Origin: Bradyrhizobium mercantei
GTDB lineage: Bacteria > Pseudomonadota > Alphaproteobacteria > Rhizobiales > Xanthobacteraceae
Length of the DNA stretch: 64,000 bases
Direction: 5' to 3'
NCBI RefSeq assembly: GCF_001982635.1
Contig: NZ_MKFI01000002.1
Location: 224,344 to 288,343, forward strand
A model generated the notes under the pieces. It was not told the DNA's origin. It did not search any database and was given only the letters and a program-made list of their open reading frames with translations. A program made the position numbers and the translations under genes. The number at the start of each line of letters is the position of its first letter. Position 1 is the first letter of the stretch. This document shows, in pieces, positions 39,923-48,246 of the stretch.

Positions 39923-40621
39923 TTATTTCTTGGTCGCGGCGTAGCGCGCCTTGGTCTCGGCATTCATCGGATACAGGCCGGGCAGCTGGGCGCCGTTGTT
40001 CACCTCGTTGACGATCCAGGCTTCCATCCGTTCCTGCTCCGGCCCTTCCGCCAGCACGTGATCGAGGAACGCCTGCGGGATCAGCACCGCGCCGTCCTGG
40101 TCGGCCACCACCACGTCGTTCGGAAACACGGCAACGCCGCCGCAGCCGATCGGTTCGCCCCAGCCGACGAAGGTCAGGCCCGCGACCGACGGCGGCGCGG
40201 CATAGCCGTCGCACCACACCGGCAGGCCAGTCCCGAGCACGCCCTCGACGTCGCGCACCACGCCATCGGTGATCAGCGCCGTCACGCCGCGCTTGACCAT
40301 GCGCGCGCAGAGAATGTCGCCGAAGATGCCGGCGTCGGTGATGCCCATGGCGTCGACCACGGCGATGCAGCCCGCCGGCATCGCCTCGATCGCGGTGCGG
40401 GTCGAGATCGGCGACGACCAGGATTCCGGCGTCGCCAGGTCCTCGCGGGCCGGCACGAAGCGCAGCGTGAAGGCCGGGCCGACCAGCCGCTTCTGCCCGG
40501 GCTTCAAGGGCTTGGTGCCGCGCATCCAGATGTTGCGCAGGCCCTTCTTGAGCAGGACGGTGGTGATGGTGGCGGTGGACACGTGCGACAGCGTCGCGAT
40601 CGCTTCGGCGGACAGTGACAT
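39923..40621 (-). CDS. RraA-like / HMG aldolase-family protein
   Basis: 232 residues from the ATG at 40621 (SLSAEAIATLSHVSTATITT); the frame is open to 40732 but the earlier part has no family resemblance. The RraA fold motifs are GCIAVVDAMG, FGDILCARMVKRGVTALITDGVVRDVEG (Gly cluster plus Arg-Asp active-site pair) and NDVVVADQDGAVLIP. Members are either 4-hydroxy-4-methyl-2-oxoglutarate/oxaloacetate-type lyases or RNase E inhibitors; the Arg-Asp pair and cupin neighbour favour an enzyme. It is divergent from pxpB. Confidence 0.85.
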   Translation of the reverse strand: MSLSAEAIATLSHVSTATITTVLLKKGLRNIWMRGTKPLKPGQKRLVGPAFTLRFVPAREDLATPESWSSPISTRTAIEAMPAGCIAVVDAMGITDAGIFGDILCARMVKRGVTALITDGVVRDVEGVLGTGLPVWCDGYAAPPSVAGLTFVGWGEPIGCGGVAVFPNDVVVADQDGAVLIPQAFLDHVLAEGPEQERMEAWIVNEVNNGAQLPGLYPMNAETKARYAATKK

Positions 40622-40808
40622 CTGGAAAGCTTGCTCCGATGGGAGGAAAAGACCGGCGCATGTTGCCGGGCAAAGGCGTTGCGTCAAGGGCTGCGAAAGA
40701 ATCCTCCGATCATCGAAATTTATCGCCGGCATACCGATTAATTTATTGAAGTTGCTGCATCATTTTGCACGAAGCGAATTCCGTTTTTGATCGAAACACG
40801 CTAGCTTG

Positions 40809-41567
40809 ATGGCCACCCAAGTCCGCTTGATCCATATGGCCGAACCCTTAAGTCCTCCCCGCCTTTTGCCGAGTGGCGATGCCGCCATCACGGTGGAATT
40901 CAGCCGCACCATCGACGACGCCGCCAACCGGCGGGTGCTTGCGCTCGACCGCGTGATCTCGGCCGAGCCGATCGCAGGCATCACCGAGACCGTGCCGACC
41001 TACCGCTCGCTGCTGGTGCATTACGATCCCGTACAGATCAGCTTCGATGCGCTCGGCGAGCAGCTGCTTGCGCACGCCGCCAAGGCACTGCCGACCGAGA
41101 CCGGTACGCGGCGCTGGCGGATCCCCGTCAGCTATGGCGGCGAGCACGGCATCGATCTCGAGGATGTCGCGAAGACGCTCAAGACCACGCCCGATGAGAT
41201 CGTCGCGCGCCATGTCGCCGGCGACTATCGCGTCGCCATGATCGGCTTCACGCCGGGCTGGTCCTATCTCAGCGGGCTGGAGGCGTTCCTGCACATGCCC
41301 CGACGCAAGGACCCGCGGCTCTTGACCCCGGCCGGCACGATCTCGATCGGCGGCATCCAGACCGGCGTGCAGTGCCTGGCCGGCCCGAGCGGCTGGCACC
41401 TGCTCGGCCGCACCCCGGTGAGGACCTACCAACTGCATCGCGATCCGACCTTCCTGCTGGAGCCGGGCGACGCCATCACCTTCACGGCGATCGATGCCAA
41501 GACGTTTGCCGAACAGGATCGCGCCGCCGAGGCTGGCGCGATCGTCGCAGAACTGGTGACGCCATGA
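40809..41567 (+). CDS. pxpB: 5-oxoprolinase subunit B
   Basis: 252 residues from the ATG at 40809; the ATG at 40836 (AEPLSPPRLLPSGDAA) is a credible alternative, and neither has a clear ribosome site. Family blocks: LLPSGDAAITVEF, AGITETVPTYRSLLVHYDP, GFTPGWSYLSGL, RRKDPRLLTPAGTISIGGIQ and GPSGWHLLGRTP. With PxpC and PxpA it forms the ATP-dependent 5-oxoprolinase that opens pyroglutamate to glutamate. It overlaps pxpC by four bases (ATGA). Confidence 0.92.
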   Translation: MATQVRLIHMAEPLSPPRLLPSGDAAITVEFSRTIDDAANRRVLALDRVISAEPIAGITETVPTYRSLLVHYDPVQISFDALGEQLLAHAAKALPTETGTRRWRIPVSYGGEHGIDLEDVAKTLKTTPDEIVARHVAGDYRVAMIGFTPGWSYLSGLEAFLHMPRRKDPRLLTPAGTISIGGIQTGVQCLAGPSGWHLLGRTPVRTYQLHRDPTFLLEPGDAITFTAIDAKTFAEQDRAAEAGAIVAELVTP

Positions 41568-42598
41568 GCAAGCTCGTCGTCGCCTCGATCGGACCGGCAA
41601 GCTCGGTGCAGGACGGCGGCCGTCCGGGGTCGCAGCGCTACGGCCTGACACCGAGCGGCGCGATGGACCGGCTGTCACTGGCCGCCGCCAACACGCTGGT
41701 CGGCAACGTGCCGCTTGCTGCGGCAATCGAGATCGGCCCGTTCGGCGCCACCTTCACCGCGCGCGGCGGCGGCGTACGTGTCGGGCTCGCTGGCGCGCCG
41801 CGCAATGCGGATATCGGCGGCCGGCCGGTTGCATTCGACAGTTCGGCGACGCTTGCCGAAGGCGAGACACTCAATCTCGGCTTCGCGCGCGGCGGCTCGT
41901 TCAGCTATCTCGCGATCGAGCACGGCATCGAAGGCGAGCCGATGTTCGGGAGCCTTGCGGTGAATGCGCGCGCCGGGCTCGGCAGCCCCTACCCGCGGCC
42001 GCTGCAAAGCGGCGACGAATTGAAGACACAGGCCGCCAGCACTGCACCCGAACGCCGTATCGAATTGCCGGCCGCAACCGATGCGCCGATCCGCATCGTG
42101 TTCGGCCCGCAGGACGACGAGTTCGCGGAGGACAACAAGAAGCTGTTCCTCGACAGCGAGTGGAAGATCTCGGCCACCAGCGACCGCATGGGCTATCGTC
42201 TCGAAGGTCCCGTGATCAAACACCTCGACGGCCACAACATCGTCTCCGACGGTACCGTGAACGGCAGCATCCAGGTGCCCGGCAACGGCCAGCCGATCGT
42301 GCTGATGCCGGATCGCGGCACCAGCGGCGGCTATCCGAAGATCGCGACCGTAATCACGGCCGATTTCGGCCGCTTCGCGCAGATCTCGGCCGGCCGGCCG
42401 TTCCGCTTCAAGGCGGTGACGATGGCGGAGGCGCAGGCCGAGGCGATCAAGTTCCACGCACTGCTGCGTTCCCTGCCCGATCGCCTGCGCGGCATCGAGG
42501 ATTTCGGCCTCAACATCGAGGCTTTGAGCGATGCGAACGTTGCAGGTCAGGCCGTCAGCGCGGTTGATGCTTCGACCTGGCAGGTAGCGGTACCCTGA
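41564..42598 (+). CDS. pxpC: 5-oxoprolinase subunit C
   Basis: 344 residues, biotin-dependent carboxyltransferase/allophanate hydrolase subunit 2 family. Blocks: [66 protein letters not shown] and [15 protein letters not shown]. It is translationally coupled to pxpB and followed after 28 bases by pxpA. Confidence 0.93.
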   Translation: MSKLVVASIGPASSVQDGGRPGSQRYGLTPSGAMDRLSLAAANTLVGNVPLAAAIEIGPFGATFTARGGGVRVGLAGAPRNADIGGRPVAFDSSATLAEGETLNLGFARGGSFSYLAIEHGIEGEPMFGSLAVNARAGLGSPYPRPLQSGDELKTQAASTAPERRIELPAATDAPIRIVFGPQDDEFAEDNKKLFLDSEWKISATSDRMGYRLEGPVIKHLDGHNIVSDGTVNGSIQVPGNGQPIVLMPDRGTSGGYPKIATVITADFGRFAQISAGRPFRFKAVTMAEAQAEAIKFHALLRSLPDRLRGIEDFGLNIEALSDANVAGQAVSAVDASTWQVAVP

Positions 42599-42626
42599 AT
42601 CAATCAACAACAACGGATCGATCGTC

Positions 42627-43400
42627 ATGACCTCAACCATCGACCTCAATTGCGATCTCGGCGAAAGCTTCGGGCCCTGGGAAATGGGCAATGATGCCGC
42701 GATGATCGAGCTTGCGACCTCGGTCAACGTCGCCTGCGGCTTTCACGCCGGTGATGCCGACATCATGCGCAAGACGGTCGAGCTCGCGAAGGCGCGCGGT
42801 GTCAGCGTCGGCGCCCATCCCGGCTATCGCGACCTGCATGGCTTTGGCCGCCGCCCAATGCCGGGGCTGACATCCTCGGAGATCGAGAATTTGATCGCCT
42901 ATCAGATCGGCGCATTGCAGGCGATCGCGACCGCGGCCGGTCACAAGGTCACCCATGTGAAGGCACATGGCGCGATTTCCAACGTCGCCTGCGAGGACGA
43001 CATGACGGCGCGCGCGATCGCCAATGCGATCAAGGCCGTCGATCCGAGCCTCGTGTTCGTGGTACTCGCCAACTCGAAGCTCGTGCGCGCCGGCGAAGCC
43101 GCCAACCTGCGGATGGCGCATGAAGTGTTCGCCGACCGCGCCTATGAGGACGACGGCAACCTGGTGTCGCGCAAGAAGCCCGGCGCCGTCCTGCATGATC
43201 CCAAGGCGATCGCCGAACGCGTGGTGCGGATGGTGCAGGATGGCGCGGTCGTCTCGGTCACCGGCAAGGTGATCAAGATGCAGACCGATACAGTGTGCAT
43301 CCACGGCGACACGCATGGCGCGGTCGAGATCGCGCGCGATCTGCGTGCAGCGCTGAAGCAGGCCGGCATCACGGTTGCGCCGTTCAAGACCGCGCACTGA
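42627..43400 (+). CDS. pxpA: 5-oxoprolinase subunit A
   Basis: 257 residues, LamB/YcsF family. The N-terminus is diagnostic ([17 protein letters not shown]), followed by [48 protein letters not shown] and [20 protein letters not shown]. This completes a contiguous pxpB-pxpC-pxpA operon, closing with a hairpin terminator. Confidence 0.95.
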   Translation: MTSTIDLNCDLGESFGPWEMGNDAAMIELATSVNVACGFHAGDADIMRKTVELAKARGVSVGAHPGYRDLHGFGRRPMPGLTSSEIENLIAYQIGALQAIATAAGHKVTHVKAHGAISNVACEDDMTARAIANAIKAVDPSLVFVVLANSKLVRAGEAANLRMAHEVFADRAYEDDGNLVSRKKPGAVLHDPKAIAERVVRMVQDGAVVSVTGKVIKMQTDTVCIHGDTHGAVEIARDLRAALKQAGITVAPFKTAH

Positions 43401-43422
43401 GCTGCCTGTGCACGAATCGACG

Positions 43423-43449
43423 AGGGCCGGCCGCCGCGCCGGCCCTTTA
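43423..43449 (+). terminator. Rho-independent terminator of pxpBCA
   Basis: Perfect 9-bp stem AGGGCCGGC / GCCGGCCCT with a six-base loop, followed by a short T run. Confidence 0.7.
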
Positions 43450-43549
43450 GATTCCGTTAAGAGTCTTCTTAAACCCAAACTTGCCGTTTGATTGCTAGGT
43501 GCAGCTTCCGAGCCTTTGATTGTCCTCTCAGGAAATTGGGTACGAAAGC

Positions 43550-43972
43550 ATGTTCCGCACCAGCCTCTCCCTCGCCATTGCCGCGGTTGCCACCGCCGCC
43601 TTCACCAGCGCGGCGTCCGCCGGCTGCTACAGCTGCTATACGCCGCCGCCCCAGCCCTGCACGACCTGCTATCAGGTGCAGACCGTGCCGCCGCAATATC
43701 GCACGGTGCAGGAAACCGTGATGGTCGCGCCGGGCCGCGTCGTCGCCCATCGTACCCCGGCGCAGTATCGCACCGTGATGGTGCCGAAGACCGTGATGGT
43801 CGCGCCCGAAGGCGTCGCCTATGAGCGCATCGCGCCGCAATACGCCACCCAGGAACGCACCCAGATGGTCTCGCCGGGCTATTCCTACTACGCGCCGGTG
43901 CAACAGACCTGCAGCACCTGCGGCGGTGGCTACGGTTACGGCTACGGGTATGGTCGCGGCTACGGCTACTGA
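43550..43972 (+). CDS. secreted Tyr/Pro/Val-repeat protein
   Basis: 140 residues from the ATG at 43550. A signal peptide (SLSLAIAAVATAAFTSAASA) precedes a Cys-rich opening (GCYSCYTPPPQPCTTCYQ), three degenerate repeats built on PPQYRTV, PAQYRTVMV and APQYATQ with VMVAPG/VMVAPE between them, a C-terminal CSTC pair, and a GYGYGYGYGRGYGY tail. It looks like a small envelope or extracellular structural protein. The family is common but unnamed in these bacteria, as far as I can tell. Confidence 0.72.
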   Translation: MFRTSLSLAIAAVATAAFTSAASAGCYSCYTPPPQPCTTCYQVQTVPPQYRTVQETVMVAPGRVVAHRTPAQYRTVMVPKTVMVAPEGVAYERIAPQYATQERTQMVSPGYSYYAPVQQTCSTCGGGYGYGYGYGRGYGY

Positions 43973-43997
43973 GCCGTCAGCATCCAAAGCGCGATTG

Positions 43998-44071
43998 TCA
44001 TCGCGCATTGGTTATTGTTGAGCATGATCATTTCGGAAAACCGCTTCGCACTTTTCCGGATCATGCTTTAG
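43998..44071. repeat. intergenic palindromic repeat (family A, copy 2)
   Basis: TCATCGCGCATTGG, then GAGCATGATC...GATCATGCTT arms enclosing TTTCGGAAAACCGCTTCGCA. It aligns over its full length with the copy at 35253-35329; differences in the outer arms are compensatory (CACGATC/GATCGTG versus CATGATC/GATCATG). Confidence 0.75.
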
Positions 44072-44086
44072 CATCCAGCCAACACA

Positions 44087-44119
44087 AAGCCGCCGCCTGA
44101 GGACATCAGACGGCGGCTT
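44087..44119. terminator. hairpin between convergent genes, probable terminator
   Basis: AAGCCGCCG / CGGCGGCTT plus CTGA / TCAG form a 13-bp stem with one mismatch. The tail is only moderately T-rich. Confidence 0.5.
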
Positions 44120-44138
44120 CGCAGTTTCTCTCAGGGCC

Positions 44139-44291
44139 TCAAAACGGGTGGACGGACAGCGTGCCGAACACAATGGCCGCGATCACGGCAAAGGCGCTGT
44201 ACAGCGCCGCCGTGTGAATTCCGGTCCCGGTTTTCCTTGAAATTTGTCGCGCGTAAAAGTGCAGGCGGGCTTCCGCCGATAGCTCGCGCAT
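44139..44291 (-). CDS. 50-residue single-pass membrane protein
   Basis: A short ORF with GGAG seven bases before its ATG at 44291. The first 28 residues are charged and amphipathic (RELSAEARLHFYARQISRK), the rest is one hydrophobic helix (AALYSAFAVIAAIVFGTL) ending SVHPF. It is too short for usual ORF cut-offs but the ribosome site and clear topology support it. Function unknown; it is bounded by the convergent hairpin at 44087 and a 250-base leader. Confidence 0.65.
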   Translation of the reverse strand: MRELSAEARLHFYARQISRKTGTGIHTAALYSAFAVIAAIVFGTLSVHPF

Positions 44292-44544
44292 GGTCGATCT
44301 CCAACGCCCCATTCTCACGCATATGGAATATCGTTCGCGCAGAGATTCAAGCGGGCCGCCAAAATAGCGATGCCGCCGCCTCCGGGAACCGGGTTCCGAG
44401 AGGAATATTCCTTCTCGCGCGCAGGCCCGAGAATCTTATTCGTTGCAATTCGAGGCGTCGGGAACCCGGGCCAGTCCCGCAACAACCGAAAAATCTCGAA
44501 AACAACCCCATGCAAAGGGGCTGGAGCTGGCGGCCGCTGCCCGT

Positions 44545-45702
44545 TCAGGGCTTCCAGCGCCCGATCCTGAACGCCGCCAGGTGGCCCGGGACGTCGGCCG
44601 GATCGAACGGCGGGCCGGTGAACGCGCCGATGGCGTTGGAGGTGCCCAGCGGGCGCCCCGACGCGGCGTCGTAGAGGTCCGGCCTGAACACGGCCATGGC
44701 GGCCTTCAGCGCCTCCGGCCGGTACGGCGTCTGGCCCCAGCGAACCATCTGCGCGTAGAGCCAGGCCGCCTGCCCCGGGTCCGGCCGCGCGGCCGCCTCG
44801 CGCCCAACCAGCAGATAGCGATCGCTTTCGCGCATGGTGCCATCGGATGAGATCTTCAGCCGACCATCGAGCGTGCGCTGGATGACGCTGGCATCGACCC
44901 CGAGCCGCTCGGGTGAGCTGAGGATGCGCGCGACCTCGCCCCGGTTCTCGGGCTGCTCGATGAACTCGGCGGCGCGCAGATGCGCGCGCACCAGCGCCGC
45001 CACGGTCTGGGGATGCTTCTCCGACCAGCTCTGGCGTACCGCCAGCACCTTCTCCACCGCACTGAGCAGAATGTCGGAGACGAAGTGCAGGATGTGGCCG
45101 ACGCCGAGATCGACTGCGATCGAATTCCAGGGTGCACCGACGCAGAACGCGTCGACGTGGCCGTTGGCGAGACTGTCCACCATGTAGGGCGGCGGCAGCA
45201 CCACGAGCTGGACGTCCTCGTCGGGATCGACGCCGCCGGCCGCCATCCAGAACCGCAATTGATAATTGTGGGTCGAGAACGGAAAGGTCATGCCGAAGGT
45301 CAACGGCTCAGCCCCGCTCTTCCGCCGCTTTGCCACCACGCGGGCAAGCGCCTGCGCGGTGGCCATCGGATCGAAGCGGTCGCCGTCGATCTCTTCCATC
45401 AGCGCGGCGTGTAGTACCGGCGATACCGTGATGGCGTTGCCGTTGAGCCCGAGGTTGAAGGGCGCCGCGATCGGCACCTTGACGTGGCCGAGCCCGAGGT
45501 GTGATGCGATCGCGACCGGCGCCAGCAGATGGGCGGCGTCGAACAGGCCGATATTGAGCTTGTCGCGGACGTTCGACCACGACACTTCGCGCACCAACGT
45601 GACGTCGAGGCCCTCGGCCGCGGCAAAGCCCTTGTCGGCAGCAACGATCAATGCGGCGGCGTCCACCAGCGGAATGAACCCGATGTGCAACGGTGTGGTC
45701 AT
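44545..45702 (-). CDS. nasS: nitrate/nitrite sensor of the NasST system
   Basis: 385 residues, CmpA/NrtA-like periplasmic-binding fold but without a signal peptide (TPLHIGFIPLVDAAALIVAA at the N-terminus), so it stays in the cytoplasm. Blocks: REVSWSNVRDKLNIGLFDAAHLLAP, TFGMTFPFSTHNYQLRFWMA, CVGAPWNSIAVDLGVG. NasS binds NasT and releases it when nitrate or nitrite is bound. Its ATG overlaps the nasT stop by four bases, the usual coupled arrangement. Confidence 0.9.
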   Translation of the reverse strand: MTTPLHIGFIPLVDAAALIVAADKGFAAAEGLDVTLVREVSWSNVRDKLNIGLFDAAHLLAPVAIASHLGLGHVKVPIAAPFNLGLNGNAITVSPVLHAALMEEIDGDRFDPMATAQALARVVAKRRKSGAEPLTFGMTFPFSTHNYQLRFWMAAGGVDPDEDVQLVVLPPPYMVDSLANGHVDAFCVGAPWNSIAVDLGVGHILHFVSDILLSAVEKVLAVRQSWSEKHPQTVAALVRAHLRAAEFIEQPENRGEVARILSSPERLGVDASVIQRTLDGRLKISSDGTMRESDRYLLVGREAAARPDPGQAAWLYAQMVRWGQTPYRPEALKAAMAVFRPDLYDAASGRPLGTSNAIGAFTGPPFDPADVPGHLAAFRIGRWKP

Positions 45703-46289
45703 TTCAGGAGCTCCGACGCCGTCAGGATCGATTGCGCGATCTCGCCGATCTTCTTCTTCTCGCGCATCGCGGTCGAGCGCATCAGCACGTAGGCCTCCTC
45801 CTCGGTCAGCCCCTTCACCTTCATCAGGATGCCCTTGGCGCGGTCGATCACCTTGCGCTCCTCCAGCGCATGCTTGGTACGGTCGAGCTCGTCCTGCAGC
45901 TTGGCGAAGGCATTGAAGCGCGACACGCAGAGGTCGAGGATCGGCTTCATGCGCTCCTTCTTGAGGCCGTCGACGATGTAGGCGGAGACGCCCGCCTCCA
46001 CCGAGGCCTGGATCGAGGCGGCGTCGCTCTGGTCGACGAACATCGCGATCGGCCGGCGGACGGCGCGGCTGACCTGGAACATCTGTTCCAGCACGTCACG
46101 GCTGGGATTCTCGAGGTCAATGACGATGATTTCGGGATCAAGCGCATAGATCCGCGAGAGCAGGCTCTGCATCTCGCTGATATGGACCACGTCCGTATAG
46201 CCGGCCTCCCGAAGCCCCTCCTCCAGGATGGCCGCACGGATCGGGCTCTCGTCGACAATGACGATCTTGGGAGACGATTCAGCGCTCAT
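45699..46289 (-). CDS. nasT: ANTAR-domain antiterminator
   Basis: 196 residues from the ATG at 46289. A receiver-like domain (IVIVDESPIRAAILEEGLRE, acidic site VIDLENPS) is followed by a coiled coil and an ANTAR RNA-binding domain (LEERKVIDRAKGILMKVKGLTEEEAYVLMRSTAM). NasT binds paired hexanucleotide hairpins in leaders of nitrate-assimilation transcripts and prevents termination; in Bradyrhizobium it also affects nitrous oxide reductase. No nitrate reductase or transporter genes are in the window, so its targets lie elsewhere. Confidence 0.92.
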   Translation of the reverse strand: MSAESSPKIVIVDESPIRAAILEEGLREAGYTDVVHISEMQSLLSRIYALDPEIIVIDLENPSRDVLEQMFQVSRAVRRPIAMFVDQSDAASIQASVEAGVSAYIVDGLKKERMKPILDLCVSRFNAFAKLQDELDRTKHALEERKVIDRAKGILMKVKGLTEEEAYVLMRSTAMREKKKIGEIAQSILTASELLK

Positions 46290-46442
46290 CGACAACTCTT
46301 AAGGCCCGGCAAAGACCATCCATATCACGCCGGAAGCCCCCGGAAAGGGTTGTAATTCTCGGCAATTGGGACTAGCTCCTGCCCATCAATCAGGCAGATT
46401 CAAAGATATGCAAGAGGCCGCCGCGCCGAAAGACGACGGCGT

Positions 46443-46715
46443 TCATGCATCATCGATGGCGTAGCGGATCAATCGACCGCAGACTTCCAGGCTGACATCG
46501 CTTGTCGATGCCCCCAGATCGTCAAGAAATTCGCGAGCGACGAAGCCCTCAAGGAAGTAGGCATAGTGCTTGCCCGACCGAAAAATCGAGTCGGTCGCGC
46601 TGGGTGCTTCACTTATCAGGAGTGCCTCGGCATCAGGGCTCCAAGGCTCGACCACATAGATGACTTCCTCTTCAGTCCAATCGTGCCGAGACGTGAGCAA
46701 CTCCCGCAGAGTCAT
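46443..46715 (-). CDS. small acidic protein, immunity-like context
   Basis: 90 residues from the ATG at 46715 with GGAGGT upstream. Acidic, with no signal or membrane segment (TLRELLTSRHDWTEEEVIYV, SGKHYAYFLEGFVAREFLDD, a C-terminal helix). I do not recognise a family. It is divergent from a DUF7674-like gene and part of an A+T-richer islet that also carries an Imm21-like gene, so a role as an immunity or antitoxin-type protein is suggested by context only. Confidence 0.6.
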   Translation of the reverse strand: MTLRELLTSRHDWTEEEVIYVVEPWSPDAEALLISEAPSATDSIFRSGKHYAYFLEGFVAREFLDDLGASTSDVSLEVCGRLIRYAIDDA

Positions 46716-46787
46716 ATTGACCTCCGATCCTAACCAGCAACCAGTACCTTGCCGGAGGGCTCCGCCGCCAGCTAAGTTCTGCCGGCA

Positions 46788-47189
46788 ATGATCACCAAAA
46801 ATGACATGTTCGACCCAATGCTCGTCGCGTGTCCGGCATTCGTGCCGGCCTGGCACGCTTTCGTCAACGAATGGGAAGGTAGCGAGGACGACCTACCATA
46901 CTACGTGGCGCTCGGAGATTTAGCTCACCATCTCGTGGAGCAGCTCGACGCCGGTGCAACCCAAAATTTCGAAGCGGTCTTCGATGTGGTTGAGCGATGG
47001 CATTGCCAAGGGGATTCCTACGTGAAGGAGGCCGCCACGATTGGTCTGCTCGAGGGTATCCAGAACATCTCTCTGAATAGAGGCACCGATCCGAGAAGGT
47101 TCGAATTTTGGCTTAAACCTGAATCGAAGCGCCGGTGGGATGAGCTCAGTCGTTTCTGGAACGGCGAAAATGTCCTCTCCGACGACTGA
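46788..47189 (+). CDS. DUF7674-like protein (putative immunity protein)
   Basis: 133 residues. The pattern is CPAFVPAWHAFVNEWEG, a Tyr-rich helix, LAHHLVEQLDAGATQNFEAVFDVVERW, LLEGIQNISLN and a terminal KRRWDELSRFW, which fits DUF7674, a family found beside polymorphic-toxin immunity genes. It is soluble and acidic. No toxin gene is near. Assignment is from pattern memory and moderate. Confidence 0.62.
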   Translation: MITKNDMFDPMLVACPAFVPAWHAFVNEWEGSEDDLPYYVALGDLAHHLVEQLDAGATQNFEAVFDVVERWHCQGDSYVKEAATIGLLEGIQNISLNRGTDPRRFEFWLKPESKRRWDELSRFWNGENVLSDD

Positions 47190-47230
47190 ATACCCATTCC
47201 AAATTGGCGGATATCCACCCTTTGGGTAGC

Positions 47231-47353
47231 GGTTGAATTTTTCCGTCAGATCAATTAGTTGGATCGCTATACCCGAACAATTCAGATCAGGCTCCAGGCG
47301 ACCAGATGGAAAGAGCGCCCCATATTTCGTTCGTTAGTCTCAGCTGCTCCTGA
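47231..47353 (+). pseudogene. duplicated rimO upstream region and 5' end fragment
   Basis: Bases 47231-47341 repeat 48145-48246, the DNA before and at the start of rimO, with point differences and an 8-base indel. The fragment begins ATG at 47306, encodes the RimO start ([12 protein letters not shown]) and stops at TGA 47351-47353 after 15 codons. It is a non-functional remnant. Confidence 0.75.
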
Positions 47354-47434
47354 GACAATGAATATAAACCTTCTGAGCTGACTATTCGCAAAACAAGACT
47401 ACCGCCGGTCGCGGTTGTCGTCTGGCTCCGAACT

Positions 47435-47995
47435 CTAGCTAGCTTTGTCGGGCGGTGAGCTGATCCGACGGATTTCGCGAACGACAATCGACAGCCCGGC
47501 AGAGCAGTGGTACGCAGCCTTTGCTAAGTAACTGCCTGGACGTAACGCCAGAGCTTGATGATTGCCGCGCAGATCGGAGCCGCGCTCCGATGCATCAGTC
47601 AGCCACATTGCGCCGGACGCACCCGTCTCAAATTCCAGCCGCTCAGCGTCTGAACTTGCCAGAAGGTCCCGCAGTTGCGCTGTGTGCAATGCAGGCTCGA
47701 TGAGTCGTTCGTCATCAACGCCAAGCCACTGGACGAGAGAGCCTCCGTCACCCTGACCATTGCTGTACCATGCCATGTCGCCGGCATCGCCAGATAACAC
47801 AACAGCGCGGCCCTTGTGGCAGGCAACTGATCCCAGCCAAGTCGTTACTCTGCACGCACGAGCATAGTCACTCTGGTCAGCCGGATCTCTATGATCGCGC
47901 CATCCGTCGATACCCTGCCAATGAGAGAGTTGTTCATCAGCAATCAGCAAGTGAGGACCGCCGGTTGTCGCTATCCAGTTGTGCGTTCGGATCAT
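47435..47995 (-). CDS. Imm21-family immunity protein
   Basis: 186 residues. The N-terminal WIATTGGPHLLIADEQLSHW, then DYARACRVTTWLGSV and GRAVVLSGDAGDMAWY, and LVQWLGVDDERLI, match the Imm21 pattern of proteins that neutralise contact-dependent or polymorphic toxins. No toxin gene is adjacent, so it may be an orphan defence gene. It lies between two copies of the rimO 5' region and is visibly less GC-rich than its surroundings. The start has no strong ribosome site. Confidence 0.68.
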   Translation of the reverse strand: MIRTHNWIATTGGPHLLIADEQLSHWQGIDGWRDHRDPADQSDYARACRVTTWLGSVACHKGRAVVLSGDAGDMAWYSNGQGDGGSLVQWLGVDDERLIEPALHTAQLRDLLASSDAERLEFETGASGAMWLTDASERGSDLRGNHQALALRPGSYLAKAAYHCSAGLSIVVREIRRISSPPDKAS

Positions 47996-48144
47996 GCGTC
48001 TAGTGATAGCAGTATTTTATCGTTGGCTGGCAAATGTTCGCTCTTTTGCCGGTAACGCGCGCTGAATTGTGGCATCCCTAGGAACTGGCGGATCCCAGAT
48101 GGTCACGAACGAACAAAACTTTATCGCCGCCGGAACATGCCAGT

Positions 48145-48246
48145 GGTTGAATTTTGCCATCGGATCAATTAGTTGGATCGCACAATCCCAGCAATTCAGA
48201 TGCAAGATTCATGGAAAGAGCGCCCCATATCTCGTTCGTTAGTCTC
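48145..48246 (+). repeat. rimO-proximal copy of the 100-bp direct repeat
   Basis: The right-hand copy of the repeat at 47231-47341. It includes GATCAATTAGTTGGATCG, CAATTCAGAT and the first dozen codons of rimO. The two copies flank the Imm21-like gene in direct orientation. Confidence 0.8.

Noticed and set aside
39900..40673. Reading the cupin gene as a 392-codon frame beginning inside the RraA-like gene
   Set aside because: The upstream part is a shadow of the RraA gene on the same strand. A strong ribosome site and family resemblance fix the cupin start at 39899.
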